The notes beneath the pieces were generated by a model, which saw nothing but the letters and a program-made list of their open reading frames with translations, was not told where the DNA came from and searched no databases. Positions 1-11,125 of a stretch of DNA of 64,000 bases are shown here, in pieces. Each line of letters opens with the position of its first letter. Within the stretch, counting starts at the first letter, position 1. This DNA is from Rhodamnia argentea. Lineage: Eukaryota; Streptophyta; Magnoliopsida; Myrtales; Myrtaceae. The DNA lies in NCBI RefSeq assembly GCF_020921035.1, contig NC_063160.1, positions 1,818,501-1,882,500 of the forward strand, given 5' to 3'. The translations under genes were made by a program, and so were the position numbers.

Positions 1-197
1 TATTATGCAACAGGGTTGATTGGTACTAGTTGGCTTGTCATGAATGGGAATGGTGGCTTTTGTAACTTCATCAATGGTATTTCCTACTAGGAAGACATTC
101 ATAGATTGTGTGTCCAGAATTGCCGCAATTAGTGGAGGTTCCCTTTTTTAATCTTTCAATCCGAATTCATCCACCCTGTAATCATTTTGAGTTGCAG
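1..197 (+). other. Intron of the NYN-LOTUS gene
   Basis: Non-coding sequence upstream of the first visible exon. It ends in a pyrimidine-rich tract and a TTGCAG acceptor at 192-197. I see no exon in it. The donor lies outside the window or too close to the edge to call. Confidence 0.6.
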
Positions 198-3100
198 GTG
201 GAAAGAACAGTGCTGATAGGTCTCTCCTTGCTGATCTCATGTATTGGGTATCACAGAATCCTCCACCGGCACATCTGTTTTTGATATCTGGTGATAGAGA
301 TTTTGCCAGCATTTTGCACAAGTTAAGAATGAGCAACTACAACATTCTTCTTGCGAGTCCAGAAAGTGCCCCCCCTGTTCTCTGCAGCGCTGCTAGTATT
401 ATGTGGCATTGGAATTCTTTGGTCAAAGGGGAAAACCTTACGGGAAAGCATTTTAATCAGCCTCCTGATGGTCCATATGGTTCTTGGTATGGTCACTGCA
501 AGCTTCCTCTTGAGGACCCTTTTGCAGCTACTGAACAGCCTCGCTTGGGGAGTGAGAACTTGGCTCGCCCAGTTCCTCAGGCAGTCATGAGGCAAATTTG
601 GAGATTATTAAGGTCAAGTCCAAAAGGCATTCCAATTACGGAACTGCGTGCAGAGCTGGGAAGAAGTAATGTTCATTTAGACAAGGACTTGTATGGATAC
701 AAAAAGTTCTCACAGTTCCTTATGTCTATGCCGCACATCATAAAGCTTCACCCCCTAGGTGATGGGCAATTCTTGGTGCAGGCAGTTACCAAGACACCTC
801 AATCATCATCTAACTCCATTGTGGATCCATCTACAAGGTCCATAAATGAAAGTGGAGAGGAGGGATGCACAAGTTCAGATGCAGATGATGAGTTAATGCA
901 TGCCAAAAGAGCAGCTGTCCAGAAATTACCACCATCTGAGCTGAATAAGGATCTGACTTCAGATAATGAACCACATCGGGATTCCCCTGATGCACATGTG
1001 GCAGTGCCTCCTAAAAGGGTTGGTGAGCAACATTTAATTGATAAGAAGGCCCTTGAGATGCCGACTAGACATGGTGCATCATCTGAAGTCACGAATTCAG
1101 GTGCAGATGAGGAGTTAATTGAGGCCAAAAGAGCTGCTATCAATGAATCACCACCGCCTGCACCTATAATGGGTGTGACTTCAGATGAGGCACAACAGTG
1201 GCCTTCTCCTGAAAAAAGTTTGGCATGTGCATCTCAGCGAGGCTCTACATCTCTAGCTGGTCTTTTCAAAAGGTTATGGACAAGATGGTTTAGTGTCAAA
1301 GATGGCAGTTCAAGTAAGAATAATGTCAAAATGTCAGACTGCACTGCTCCCCATCACTCCAAGGAAATGAGTAATGGTACACTTGAAGAATGTTCTACTC
1401 CTAGGGATGATTCAGGAGAGGTGAAGTACAAAGAAAAATGTCCAACCCAGGTTTCGGAGCTAGATTGCCCACCATCATCAGATTCAACTAGCAATCGGTC
1501 AGCTCAAATGGAGGTGGGTGCCTTGAGAATGGAAACTTACGATAATAAATGTAGTCCTTTGCCGAATGATAGTGGAATGCTTGAAGAGACCAATAATCAC
1601 TCAACAAAGGGCAACATTGATGCACTTTGGAGTGACGTGAAATCATCACTATCATCAGATTCAACTAGCAATCGGTCAGCTCAAATGGAGGTGGGTGCCT
1701 TGAGAATGGAAACTTACGATAATAAATGTAGTCCTTTGCCGAATGATAGTGGAATGCTTGAAGAGACCAATAATCACTCAACAAAGGGCAACATTGATAC
1801 ACTTTGGAGCGACGTGAAATCATCTCTGAGTTCAGCCAAAGGATCGGAAACTGTCGGAAAGTCGAGGACCAGGTTAATGCATTTACTGCTCTATCATTAT
1901 TAAGCTGTCTCATCATGATGACAATCTGTTAATTAATTTCTTGGATCCTCTTATTGCTGTAATTTGTGTTGGATTGTAGATGAGCGGAAACATTAACTCT
2001 CCATCTATGTGAATTGCAACTTTCTGCTAGGTTATTTTGTTTCACTAGTTGTCCCCTTGACTTAATGCTATCTAATATCATTTTAGATCATATGATTGAA
2101 CATATGAGCCTCTGATGACTTCCAGCCCAGGAGTAGCATAACATGTCCTTTCTAAGAAGAGCAGCATGATTTGTGTGATCTCTTTTTGTTTTACCTGTGG
2201 CTAATCCATTATGGTTTTGAACTTGAATCGTCTTAGGTAAGAACAGATAACTTTGTTTGGCTGATTCACGATTTAGGGATGGTTTTTATATGGTTTTCTT
2301 TCATGACGATGGATTGCGAAATGATGAGGAAAGAAGAATCCTTCCATTGTCTTTTCAGCGGTCGTTTCTATGATTTTTCTCAGTGTAAAATTGTTTTCTT
2401 TCAAAACTCATATCTCATCTTAACATTTATCCTTGCTAGAAAAATTGTTAGTCAGACTCTCACACTGTTCATTTTAAATGGCAGAAGAGAAATGGCGCAA
2501 AATCTGCGAAAGGACAGACTGCCAGCTGCAAAATCTCTCAGCGAAAGCGATCTCCTCCAGTTTGTCGATCTCTTGAAAGTGGGGCAGAAATCGGATGAAG
2601 ACCCATCTCAAAAGCTGCTTTTTAAACCTGCTGAACATAGCTCCCATGCCCCAAGTCGGCTGAGCTCTGTCTTTCAGGGGAATCTGTCGTTGCGCACGGA
2701 GATACAGAGGTGTTTTGAGCATAACGGAGAGAAAAAAATTCAGAATACTGATGCTGGAGTTTCTCCCCACGTTCTTAATAAGAGGCCAATCAACCAGTCG
2801 AGAAATAAGATCTTAGCTGACTGTCAGAAACTTGTAGATGAGATACTGAAGCAGTATCCTCAAGGATATGATATTCGCCCTTTCAAAAAGCTGTTCCTTG
2901 ATAAGCATGGTTATCCTCTTGATCCACAGAGAGTTGGTTGCGAAGGCCTGGTATCCGTTTTAGAGAATATGGCTGGAGTGACGGTTGAATCTACTCATAT
3001 TTATCCTTCTGGCAAAGCCGTAAAATGTCAAAAGATGGAAAATGCCGATCCCAATGTTCATCAAAGCGATCCCTCTTGCTCGTTGGGTAATTTGGATATT

Positions 3101-3718
3101 GAAACGCGCGGTCCATCAAAGGCGGAGAATGCGAGTCCCACTGTTCATCAAAGCGATCTCTCAGTGCGTAGTTTGGATATTGAATCGTGTGGTTCATCAA
3201 AGAAGGATGATTGTGTTGACTCTCTGTGGGAGGAATTGGAGCCCATTGCTGATGAAGTTTCCAGCAGAAATGACCTCAAACCGGGACATTTTGCTGAAGC
3301 AGATGCTGCTGATGCTGATTACAAACCTGACCTCTCAGACAGTGACTTTTTAGAATTAGAAAATGAGGTTAATGCATCTGGAGAAGATGCGGGTGGAACA
3401 CAGAAGGAGGACACGGTACACACCTCACCATTCGAAGAAGTGATCAATTCGTACTACACCAGCAAGAAAAGTGATAGTGAGAGTTACAAGTCGACTAGTA
3501 CGGATGGCATGTCCGATTCTTCCTCTGATACAGCGCAACCATCCGATCCATCAGAAGGCACGAAAGTTGAGGCTTCCGTTAAATGCAGCAACGGAAAGAG
3601 AAGGGTTGGAAAGACCTATAGTTTTGTCGCAGACCCGGATAGGAAGGTTGAAGGCAGTCCACTGTATGGCATTTTGGATAGCTTGGATAAGTCAAGCGAG
3701 TCAAGAATGCATGGCTGA
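198..3718 (+). CDS. NYN-domain endoribonuclease-like protein with two OST-HTH/LOTUS domains (5' partial)
   Basis: Exons 198-1872 and 2485-3718; the 612-bp intron has a GT donor at 1873 and a GCAG acceptor at 2481-2484, and the split AG|A codon keeps frame. The 5' exons lie outside the window. The first exon opens inside the C-terminal half of a NYN (PIN-like) nuclease domain, with the acidic motif LISGDRDF and the plant-typical stretch around MWHWNSLVKGENLTGK. A first OST-HTH/LOTUS domain covers about 569-787 (VPQAVMRQIWRLL to DGQFLVQAV) and a second about 2800-3010 (ILADCQKLVDEILKQYP to IYPSGKA). The rest is low-complexity, Ser/Asp-rich linker. About 968 residues are visible. The family is MARF1/limkain-b1-like; Arabidopsis relatives MNU1/MNU2 are reported in mitochondrial transcript maturation (from memory). 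Exon 1 carries a 177-bp in-frame duplication. Substrate and targeting cannot be judged without the N-terminus. Confidence 0.88.
1481..1834 (+). repeat. In-frame 177-bp tandem duplication (2 copies) inside the exon
   Basis: Copy 1 is 1481-1657 and copy 2 is 1658-1834. They are nearly identical; only a few substitutions are visible, for example Ala versus Thr before LWSDVKSSL. The unit is 59 codons, so the frame is kept and a Ser/Asn-rich segment (DSTSNRSAQMEVGALRMETY and onwards) appears twice in the linker between the two LOTUS domains. Confidence 0.95.
3038..3200 (+). repeat. Older, diverged in-frame repeat of about 80 bp in the second exon
   Basis: Two consecutive segments encode related peptides: ENADPNVHQSDP...LDIETRGPSK and ENASPTVHQSDL...LDIESCGSSK. 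The second is a codon or two shorter. This is a decayed parallel to the fresh 177-bp duplication in the same linker region. Confidence 0.8.
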
Positions 3719-4190
3719 AAGAGGTCTTGGAGATTTTAAACGTACTTTGCATATCTGAGGTTTCCCGGTAACTGTCTTTGGGGGATCGACTCGGAAGAAA
3801 TCAAGCAACAGCCTTTGCCCAACGACGAGTTTCCATCAAATTACACATATTGGTCCTTGTTCTGGATTACCTTTGCTCACGAGGCAATGGAGGACTATAC
3901 AAGGTCTGCTCATTGCAACTTTAGTTTCCTGCAAATATCATGTCTGAGCCTCCATGAGTTAATTGTTATCCAACCTTTATTTATTTCCGGCTGGTCGGCC
4001 ATTTCATTTTTCCTATGGTCTGTATGGTCTCTATCAATGCTGTCCGCGGCGACTTTTGAATTTTTACTTTTTTGTTATTCTAAGCCTTACGGTATACATA
4101 CTTTCGAATTTTTCGTATGCGTTAAATGCATGAAATATTTGGAAATGCTTTTTAAATTGTTGGATAATCTTTGAATTTTGGCAAGGACTT
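3719..4190 (+). other. Probable 3' UTR and downstream flank of the NYN-LOTUS gene
   Basis: T-rich sequence directly after the TGA at 3716-3718. No convincing coding potential; the 119-codon open frame at 3815-4174 lacks recognisable similarity. I could not place a poly(A) site with confidence. Confidence 0.5.
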
Positions 4191-4192
4191 TT

Positions 4193-4235
4193 GATTATCA
4201 TTCGCGCCCAGTCACTTAGGGCGTGAATGATAATC
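4193..4235. repeat. Near-perfect 17-bp inverted repeat (hairpin)
   Basis: The arm 4193-4209 (GATTATCATTCGCGCCC) is the reverse complement of 4219-4235 with one mismatch, separated by 9 bp. The right arm is the left terminus of the adjacent MITE, so the left arm may be the terminus of a second, broken copy in the opposite orientation. Confidence 0.85.
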
Positions 4236-4724
4236 ATTCTGTTTCTCTGTTTTTCTATTTTCGAGAACAGGTTTGAAACAGAAATCCGTTTGATAAAAAA
4301 ATTTAATTTTTTCATTTTCGAGACAAATTTTTAACCTAGAAATAGATTTGGAATAGAAATGAGAAGCAAAATTTTTCTATTTTTCTATTTATGTATCAAA
4401 AACAGAAATGAGAATTCTTCTTATTGCTCATTCCCTCTCTCTCTCGCGTCCCTATCATTGGCCGTTGGTCCACCGGTCGCTTGCCGCCGGCCCGCCATCC
4501 GCCGTTTGCCAGTCATTGGTTTTCGTTTGTTGTCCATCAATCGCCGGCAATTGTAGGAATGCTATGTAGTTATCAAACGAATTTTTATTTTCAAAACATA
4601 AATTTTGTGTCGTTATCAAATACATTTTTGTGATCAAAAACTCGTTTAGGGAATAGAAATATAAAAATTTATTTTTGGCTAGAAATAGCTCACAAAAATA
4701 AAATATTTATTATTTGAGCCCTTA
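4216..4724. mobile_element. Tourist-like (PIF/Harbinger) MITE
   Basis: Body 4219-4721 (503 bp) begins GGGCGTGAATGATAAT and ends with the imperfect complement ATTATTTGAGCCC. It is flanked by TTA at 4216-4218 and 4722-4724, the 3-bp target duplication of PIF/Harbinger elements. Subterminal GTTTGATAA-type motifs recur from both ends, and the core (4440-4560) is GC-rich. No transposase. Confidence 0.75.
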
Positions 4725-4987
4725 GCGGAACCATCTTTGGTGCCATTAACACAATCACTTTGTTTTCTATTCGAATCATATTTGATAGTTTAGGCTATAT
4801 TTTTGAATTAAAAAGGATTTGGTATTAAATTTAAACTTCCCGCATCAATTAGCTGCGGGCGGTGTTTTCCTGCATCTATTTGGTTCTAATCATGACATTA
4901 CTGTACTTGTGAGGCCTGCTTACAGGTCCACCTTGCTTTACGAGGCTTGCTAAATATGTCATGTCATTGAAGTTACTCCACTCCATC

Positions 4988-5186
4988 CGATTCGCGAAAA
5001 ATGAATGATTTGACCTTTTGAAAAAATTAATCAATAAAAAATATTTTCATCATTCATAATAATTTTATGTCTAAACAATGTTGGCAAAAATAAAATTTTC
5101 ATTCATTCAGCTTCATAAGCAATACAAGTGATTGTTTTCAGAAAAATATATTTCGCATCATTCATTTCTGTGAAGTAAAAGCACCC
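4988..5186. mobile_element. MITE, family A copy 1
   Basis: AT-rich segment of about 200 bp starting near TTCGCGAAAAATGAATGATTTG and ending near CATTTCTGTGAAGTAAAAGC, which are imperfect inverted repeats of each other. Related copies occur at 13925, 15783, 32491, 46554 and 48838. Ends are approximate and no target duplication is certain. Confidence 0.65.
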
Positions 5187-5299
5187 TAAGTTGTAAAGCT
5201 AAACATTCCAAGCACGAGGTCACAAGCATGCCACATGGCTATTCCTGCTTGAATATATGGATCTTAAAGCCACTATACTATGGACTATGTAGCATTGTG

Positions 5300-5517
5300 T
5301 GTTGCTTTAATTAATAAAAAATTGAAAATAAAAATTGAAAATTATTCACGTAAGACGGTCGGTGTCTACATAAATAATTTTCAATCGAAATTGATCGGAT
5401 GGACTCAATTGGTAAAATATGAAAATATCTATGACTCAATTGATAAAATTAAAAGGTACATAATTGAATTGATAAAAATGCGGCAAAGTTAAGACATTTT
5501 GGACAATTTTTCCTCAC
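5300..5517. mobile_element. Truncated fragment of the Mutator-like MITE family B
   Basis: Contains the family's right-hand phrases (ACTCAATTGGTAAAAT, AATTGAATTGATAAAAATG, ATTTTGGACAATTTTTCCTC). The GC-rich core and left terminus are absent. Confidence 0.5.
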
Positions 5518-6700
5518 TTGAGCCAAGTATCCTTACTAATCTCAATCTGAAGGTGAAATTGGAGAGGGACTGACAACTTAAGCCATTTTGGGCAGTGGGA
5601 CAAAAGCAAATGGTCCATGGTTGGGGGGGTTGGTGCTGTTGTTGGTAAGGATATAAAAGGACAACCTCAAATCAACCCACTAGTACAACCCAATATTCCA
5701 TTCCACTGCACCCAAAAAATAAAAAATAAAAAATAATAGTAAATTATGCACTGTCCTCAAAACTGTAAAGTGAAGAAGAATAAAGCCCTTGCACCAAAAA
5801 AAAAAAAAAAAACATAATTTAAAACAAGACATATTCCAACATAGAAAGACTAATTCAAAGTTGTTAATTAAGTTCTCTAAATCATATCTTTTATGTCCCA
5901 CATGATTCTAAAGTGTGCCAAAAAAAAGAGCCCCAAGCCCCCATCGTTGACCACTTCTCTCTCACTCTCTCTCTCCCCTCCTTTGCACTCTGCCCATTCA
6001 TCTCCTAAACCACAACAAACCGGAAATCTGCCCTGCTTCTGGGCCACGTGGGACTCCCCTAATCTTTTATTTATCTATTTCCACCTGTTCAACCAAACGA
6101 AAAAAAACAAATGTTTTATTCATTAAATACCCTTTGCTTTATTTATCGTAATTCACGTATTTAACGTCCCGAAAATCGACACTGGCTATGTTTAATTCAA
6201 GCTTAGAAACATATTTGACGAGACCCTTTTTTTTTTTTTTTAACTCAAAACGTGTGATTCTCTGATACCCTTTTTCGTTGGTTTATTGTTGAAAAATCGA
6301 TATCTACTGTTGATGATAAGCATTTCGACATATTCGTGATATACGATGTTTCGTGAACTTTTTTTTTTTTCCTTAATTTTATCAACCTTAGTTGCAAATG
6401 CATGATGGCAGTATGCTCTGTCTCTGAGCTCGTGAGGTTAGACATAGAAATTTTGCTATTAAAAAGCTATTTAGGAATATACCATTTTTCGTCCCAATCT
6501 TGTGAAAAGGGCAAAAGAAAGAAGTCGACGCCATTATTCCCCAAATCAAGAAGCGCAAGCGGAGGAAAAAGAAAAAAAAAAAAAGCTGACGATGCACCTT
6601 GCCCATTTCCCGACAGCTTCCAGTCCAGCATTTCGTCGTCATCTCTGATCGTGTTTGCTTCACTTCGATCCTCGAACGATAATTTCTGGGCGTGGTCGGG
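5518..6700 (+). other. Intergenic region and likely promoter of the MED26 gene
   Basis: No gene-like frame. It holds homopolymer A and T tracts (5799-5814, 6228-6240, 6360-6370), a CT-rich microsatellite-like stretch (5955-5980) and a CACGTG G-box core near 6046, about 1 kb upstream of the MED26 start codon. The exact transcription start is not visible to me. Confidence 0.45.
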
Positions 6701-6875
6701 TTATTGGTCAACGCGGAGTCAGATCTAGATCTTTTGACGATTTGGGGGTCTTCTCATCGTTATTGGGTTGGAACGATTTTCAGCTCGGGAGTCTGGAGGA
6801 AGCCCCCTGTTTGTGAGCACACCCTTTATTGATTCGGAGTTCGATTCTGCTTTTGTGGTTCTTGTTCTATCCAGC

Positions 6876-6926
6876 ATGGCAGATCTGGGGGTGGGACATC
6901 GTAATCTCAGAACAGGCGGTTCTTGA
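6876..6926 (+). promoter_or_regulatory. Upstream ORF of 16 codons in the presumed MED26 leader
   Basis: ATG GCA GAT opens a 16-residue frame (MADLGVGHRNLRTGGS) ending at TGA 6924-6926, 110 bp before the main start. If this stretch is in the mature leader rather than in a leader intron, it would be expected to lower main-frame translation. Leader structure is inferred, not seen. Confidence 0.4.
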
Positions 6927-7036
6927 AATATTTCAGCATCAGGGAGCTCTAGATCTTCTTGTTGTTGAGATAGCAAGCGGTTTGTCAATAATTTAGAGGT
7001 GGGTTTTGGTTGTTCCGATCATTTGGAGGTTGTAGA

Positions 7037-9177
7037 ATGGATTTAGATGACTTTAGGACGGTATTGGATAGTTCAGGTGTTGATGTCTGGACGTTCATCG
7101 ACACGGCGATAACGGTGGCTTCTTCGGACAATTCAAATGAGTTGAAGAGAAGGAGGGATGGGATTGTGGAGCGCTTATATGCAGCCACTTTGTCTTCCAA
7201 GTGCAGGAACTGCCAAACTGATGGTGTGGTGGGTAGGCCTAATGGGCACATAGTCAGGAGTCCAGTCCCAGAAGAGAAGGCCAAGGGTGGTGAAGGGAAG
7301 GCGAATTCGCCCTCCACGCCGCAATCGGCGGACATGAACGACGAGTTGGACCCGTTTGGGGGTTTGTTCGATGATGAGCAGAAAAAGGTTCTCGAAATTA
7401 AGAGGCATCTCGAGGACCCTGATCAGGTCTTGTTTCGTGTTGCCTGGATAAATTTCGTATGTTCATTGTGTTTAGTTGCTTTTTTCTGTCTTTGAAGCAG
7501 AGCGTTTGATTATTTCTATGGTGTTTGGTTGGCATCTGTTAAGCAGTCCGAAGATTCCCTGGTCGAGTTGCTTCAGAGTCTAGCAGACATGGACATTACA
7601 TTCCAAGCTCTGGAGGTGATTATTGTGGAATGCTTATTGGTTTCCCGAAGGAAGACAAAAAGGACAACTTTTATAATCTTTCAGTTTCGGTAGGGATAAA
7701 TTTCCTGCTTGTTGTGGTTGCTAGGAAACTGATATCGGAAGGCATGTAAACCAGTTCCGGAAGCATTCCTCGAATGATGTTCGGCGACTTGTGAAGCATC
7801 TCGTTAGGTTGGGAAACCAGTACTTTGTAAATTCTGATGTTTTTGAGCAAAAAATTTCTCGGCCTTTAGGCCGAGATGGAATGACTCTTTCGAGCAAGTT
7901 CTGGGCATGCCGGGATGTTGAATTCGGTTATTGTGTTGCAGGAAATGGAAAGCAATTGTGGACGAATGGGTGACTGTGAATCAGCCTGGAGAAGTTGCCT
8001 CCTCCGCACTCTTGGGAGGTAAAAGATCATTCTCTGTTTGAGAAAGGAAACAATTTATCTTCCTTTATCGCAAAGAGCAAGTGAATATAACTCTGATGAT
8101 GCTATACCACAAGCTAGTTGAAAATTGTAACTTGACATTCTGGCAGCTGATGGAGACTCGCCCCAGCAGAAAGTTCCACAGAACGGTTACTCCAAGGTGA
8201 AAGAAGTGTTTCCAATATTTAGTTTGGTCCAACCTTTGTGCAAATTGATGAAATTTCAGTTTTTCGTTTTCGTTCTAATTCTTCGTTTTTCCTCTAGGTT
8301 CCTGAATTTGGACTCTCTCCAAATCCTCAGAGTGAGTTTGGGCTTTGGAATCTGATTCAGAGACTATTCGGTTTATTCTAACTCTATAGTGATCGCCGAG
8401 ATGAAATTATCTCGTCTGATGCTTGTTTCTTCCTTTGGCTGCACACAGATGGAAGTTCTGGCTCAGAGAGAAACTATTCAGAGCCAGAACCCAAGGCCAA
8501 GATGGTTGTGCGCAAGGAAACTCCGTCTAAACCACACCCACTAGCTTCAGCATCTGCTTCTGCACAAAATGTAATGATCTGGTTCTCTTGCCGAATTACA
8601 CTTCCGAACATGATGGCATGTCCAGCTTCCAAATGATGCAGCCTGTGAATAAATTGATAACGATTTGCTCAAACGAGAGGCTCATACGGTATCTTGATGT
8701 GGTGTGGCAAGCCTATTAGGTTTGAACATAGTAATTGCATGTTTTAAAAGACATGCTGCTTTAGCATGGAGAACTCGTGGGCATGTGGTATACGTGCTTC
8801 ATAAAAAATTTTCTCTATTAATATTGGGTTGTAACATTGATCTTCTTATTGGAATTTACAGAGACAGAGGGAACAGAAGGAGAGCAGCTTTGATGCTGAG
8901 AGGCTGGCCTCAGCTAGGAAAAGGCTTCAAGCGAATTATAAAGAAGCTGAAAACGGTTGGGTTTTACTTGGAGCAATATGAGTTTTTCTGCGATCGATCT
9001 TTTCTCGTTTAATCGGACTCGGTACTGATTCGTTCTGCTTGTCTATTGTTGGATGCTCTTTGTGAAGCTAAAAAGCAAAGAACGATTCAAGTGATGGACA
9101 TTCATGAGATACCAAAACCCAAGAATGCCTTCTTTGGAAAGAACAAAGCTGGTGGTTCTCAGGGGAAGCACTGGTGA
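7037..9177 (+). CDS. MED26C: Mediator of RNA polymerase II transcription subunit 26c-like protein
   Basis: Nine exons: 7037-7426, 7547-7615, 7725-7807, 7942-8018, 8147-8196, 8298-8331, 8449-8570, 8862-8955 and 9068-9177. Every junction is GT-AG, and the joined frame is exactly 1029 bp (342 aa plus TGA). The N-terminus [20 protein letters not shown] is typical of plant MED26. A TFIIS N-terminal (LW) domain spans roughly residues 110-190, through [23 protein letters not shown], the RRLVKHLVR helix and [11 protein letters not shown] charged helical tail follows ([18 protein letters not shown]), ending GGSQGKHW. The protein should sit in nuclear Mediator and link it to elongation factors. An in-frame ATG at 7010 would add nine residues; I chose 7037 because family members start at MDLDDF. 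The gene looks intact. It follows the NYN-LOTUS gene in the same orientation. Confidence 0.93.
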
Positions 9178-10332
9178 TCTGAATGGCAGACATCACAGAA
9201 ACAACAATACAAGCGAGAGAAGCTTTTTTTGCAGGAACTGGGAAAATTCCTAAACCCCTTTCTTCCTTCAAAAACTTTTTTTGGGTCCTATAAATGACAA
9301 CATCTTCCTCATATTTCTTCCTTTTTCGAGGACCGAAAAAGCCCGAAAACTCTGATTTAAGGAAGTACAATTTGCAATTTGCACTGTGGCTTTCTAATGA
9401 AGTTTGTCCTTAGCCATCCGTGTTTGGAGATGGGGGTTTTTTTCTTGAAAAGTTCGAACCTTTCCCACAAATTTCCTAAACTTTTTGCTGTCGACGGTGG
9501 CCTGTTCAAGAGGGTTCGCCGTGTTCTGAGATTGCTACCAGGCAAAGTTTGTTGGTCAAGTGAAGGTCTTCTTCTCAATTTTCTTTTTTTCTCTGGAAAA
9601 ATACTCCAAGGTCTTGAGTCTATTAATCGGTTGTTTTCATGTAAACGAGGTTTCCTCTCAGTTGTCTTAAAAAAAAAAACTCCTTTTGACCTTAGAACAA
9701 GCCAGTTGCTTGCCTTAGGTCCAGAGGAACTGCATGATGTCTGGGAAAAAAACAACCCAAGAACTGTAAAAAAAAAAAAAAAAAAAACTGTTGTAGCTCC
9801 AATGTTACGTAGCTTATACAGTTTCTATCGTCTCCTTCCCTTATAATATGTTCAGAGACATAGAAGCAAAAGAGTGTATAAAGCTCAAGATGTCAACTTG
9901 CAAAGCATGGTCGAGTTCTCAACTAGCAGAATCACGTTTAGCAAGATCAAGATTGCATTCTTACCGATAGTTTGCTACTCTCCAAAGCTTTTTTGGGGTC
10001 TGCACTACTAAATCAAGAAGTCGATTGGCGGCAGTTCATTTGAGAATTGGTTAAGTCGCAGAATTTCCGATACTGTTCGCCTGCTCTCCTATCAGCTACT
10101 TTTGAATTCTACTTATGACTGACTTCCCTTCTAAATTTCAAAAAACAGAAAGACATGGTGTGAATTTGCGAAATTACGAAAAAAAAGTCATGTCCGATTC
10201 TATCTGTTAATATCTGAACAATTCGAAAGGTCTAGAGGTAATTCAGGTTAAATAGAAGTTTAAGCATTGAGTTTCGCAAGAACTTGCAAAAATTGTCACC
10301 AAAAAATAATCGAAATTGCCTATGTTAATAAG
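9178..10332 (+). other. Downstream flank of MED26, no gene recognised
   Basis: Includes the presumed 3' UTR. The 155-codon frame at 9379-9846 is interrupted in character by homopolymers (A9 near 9669, A17 near 9770) and matches nothing I know, so I do not call it a gene. Confidence 0.5.
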
Positions 10333-10707
10333 GTGAGAGGGCTTTTATTTATTTTTTATTTTTTTTTGGTAAGGTAAGTATGTATTGATCTTTCAAAAGT
10401 TAGATACAAAAAAACCGGGCACAGAAGCTATGAACTCAACATGGCACATAGGGTGCCATGGAGAGTTCAACGTTGACCGGTTGCAAAATACACCCAAGAG
10501 AGGGGCCAGAGCCAAAAGACTAGCAAGCTAGCAGGGGAAAGCAAAGGCCAAACAAGTGGCCAAACAAGAAGAGGAACCAACAAAACAGAAGTACACAGCT
10601 AGAAGATGGACGAGAAGTGGCATCTTCCAAGAGAACCAGCAGCGAATGATCAACCAAAGTAGATGGGGAGTCCTGAGAGAGACAATGTGTGAGAGGGCTT
10701 TTATTTA
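10333..10707 (-). mobile_element. 5'-truncated LINE-like retroposon with 19-bp target duplication
   Basis: The 19-bp direct repeat GTGAGAGGGCTTTTATTTA occurs at 10333-10351 and 10689-10707. Between them lies a 337-bp insert whose left end is a T-rich tail (a poly-A tail on the minus strand), followed by GGTAAGGTAAGTATGTATTG. A long target duplication, one-sided poly-A and short insert length are the marks of target-primed reverse transcription. It may be the 3' end of an L1-type LINE; no reverse transcriptase remains. Confidence 0.8.
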
Positions 10708-11125
10708 GCTTCAATTTAGTCAATTAACTTTGAAAATCAAGCTATCCTGTCATCAGTAGCATTAGCAAAAATCACTGTCTGCTACTTGGAACTTGCAACG
10801 GATGAAGAAACAATAGCAGTTATAATCAGTCTTCCACCAGCTCGCTATCCAGGAAGAACAAGAAATTGATAAAATGGTCGAAATTGAATGAGTGGGCCTA
10901 GCCCAGGGGCAAGCCCAAGCCAAAGCAAAAAGAAATACATATAGGAAGCATAATATTTTTTTTTTGTTTGGGACTATTAGTCGGTTCGGCCCAAGAAATC
11001 AGACAGAATGAAAATGGGGCCTGGATGACAGTGTGCTACAGATGGATGCACCACATGAAATGTTGATGCCATACCTCGTTTATTCGAGAAAATATCGAAA
11101 GCGTACCTGACTCTTCGCCTCTACT
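10708..11125. other. Intergenic, no feature seen
   Basis: No coding frame, terminal repeat or known RNA motif that I can support. Confidence 0.4.

Noticed and set aside
2279..2484. Frame upstream of the second NYN-LOTUS exon, starting with an ATG at 2279
   Set aside because: It is intron read-through. The GCAG acceptor at 2481-2484 joins in phase with the donor at 1873, and the residues before it have no family character.
5893..6126. 77-codon frame with a CT-rich Ser/Leu stretch
   Set aside because: It is a low-complexity CT microsatellite read in frame in the MED26 upstream region; no family match.
9379..9846. 155-codon open frame downstream of MED26
   Set aside because: It runs through poly-A tracts, has an equally long overlapping frame on the other strand and matches no family I recognise.
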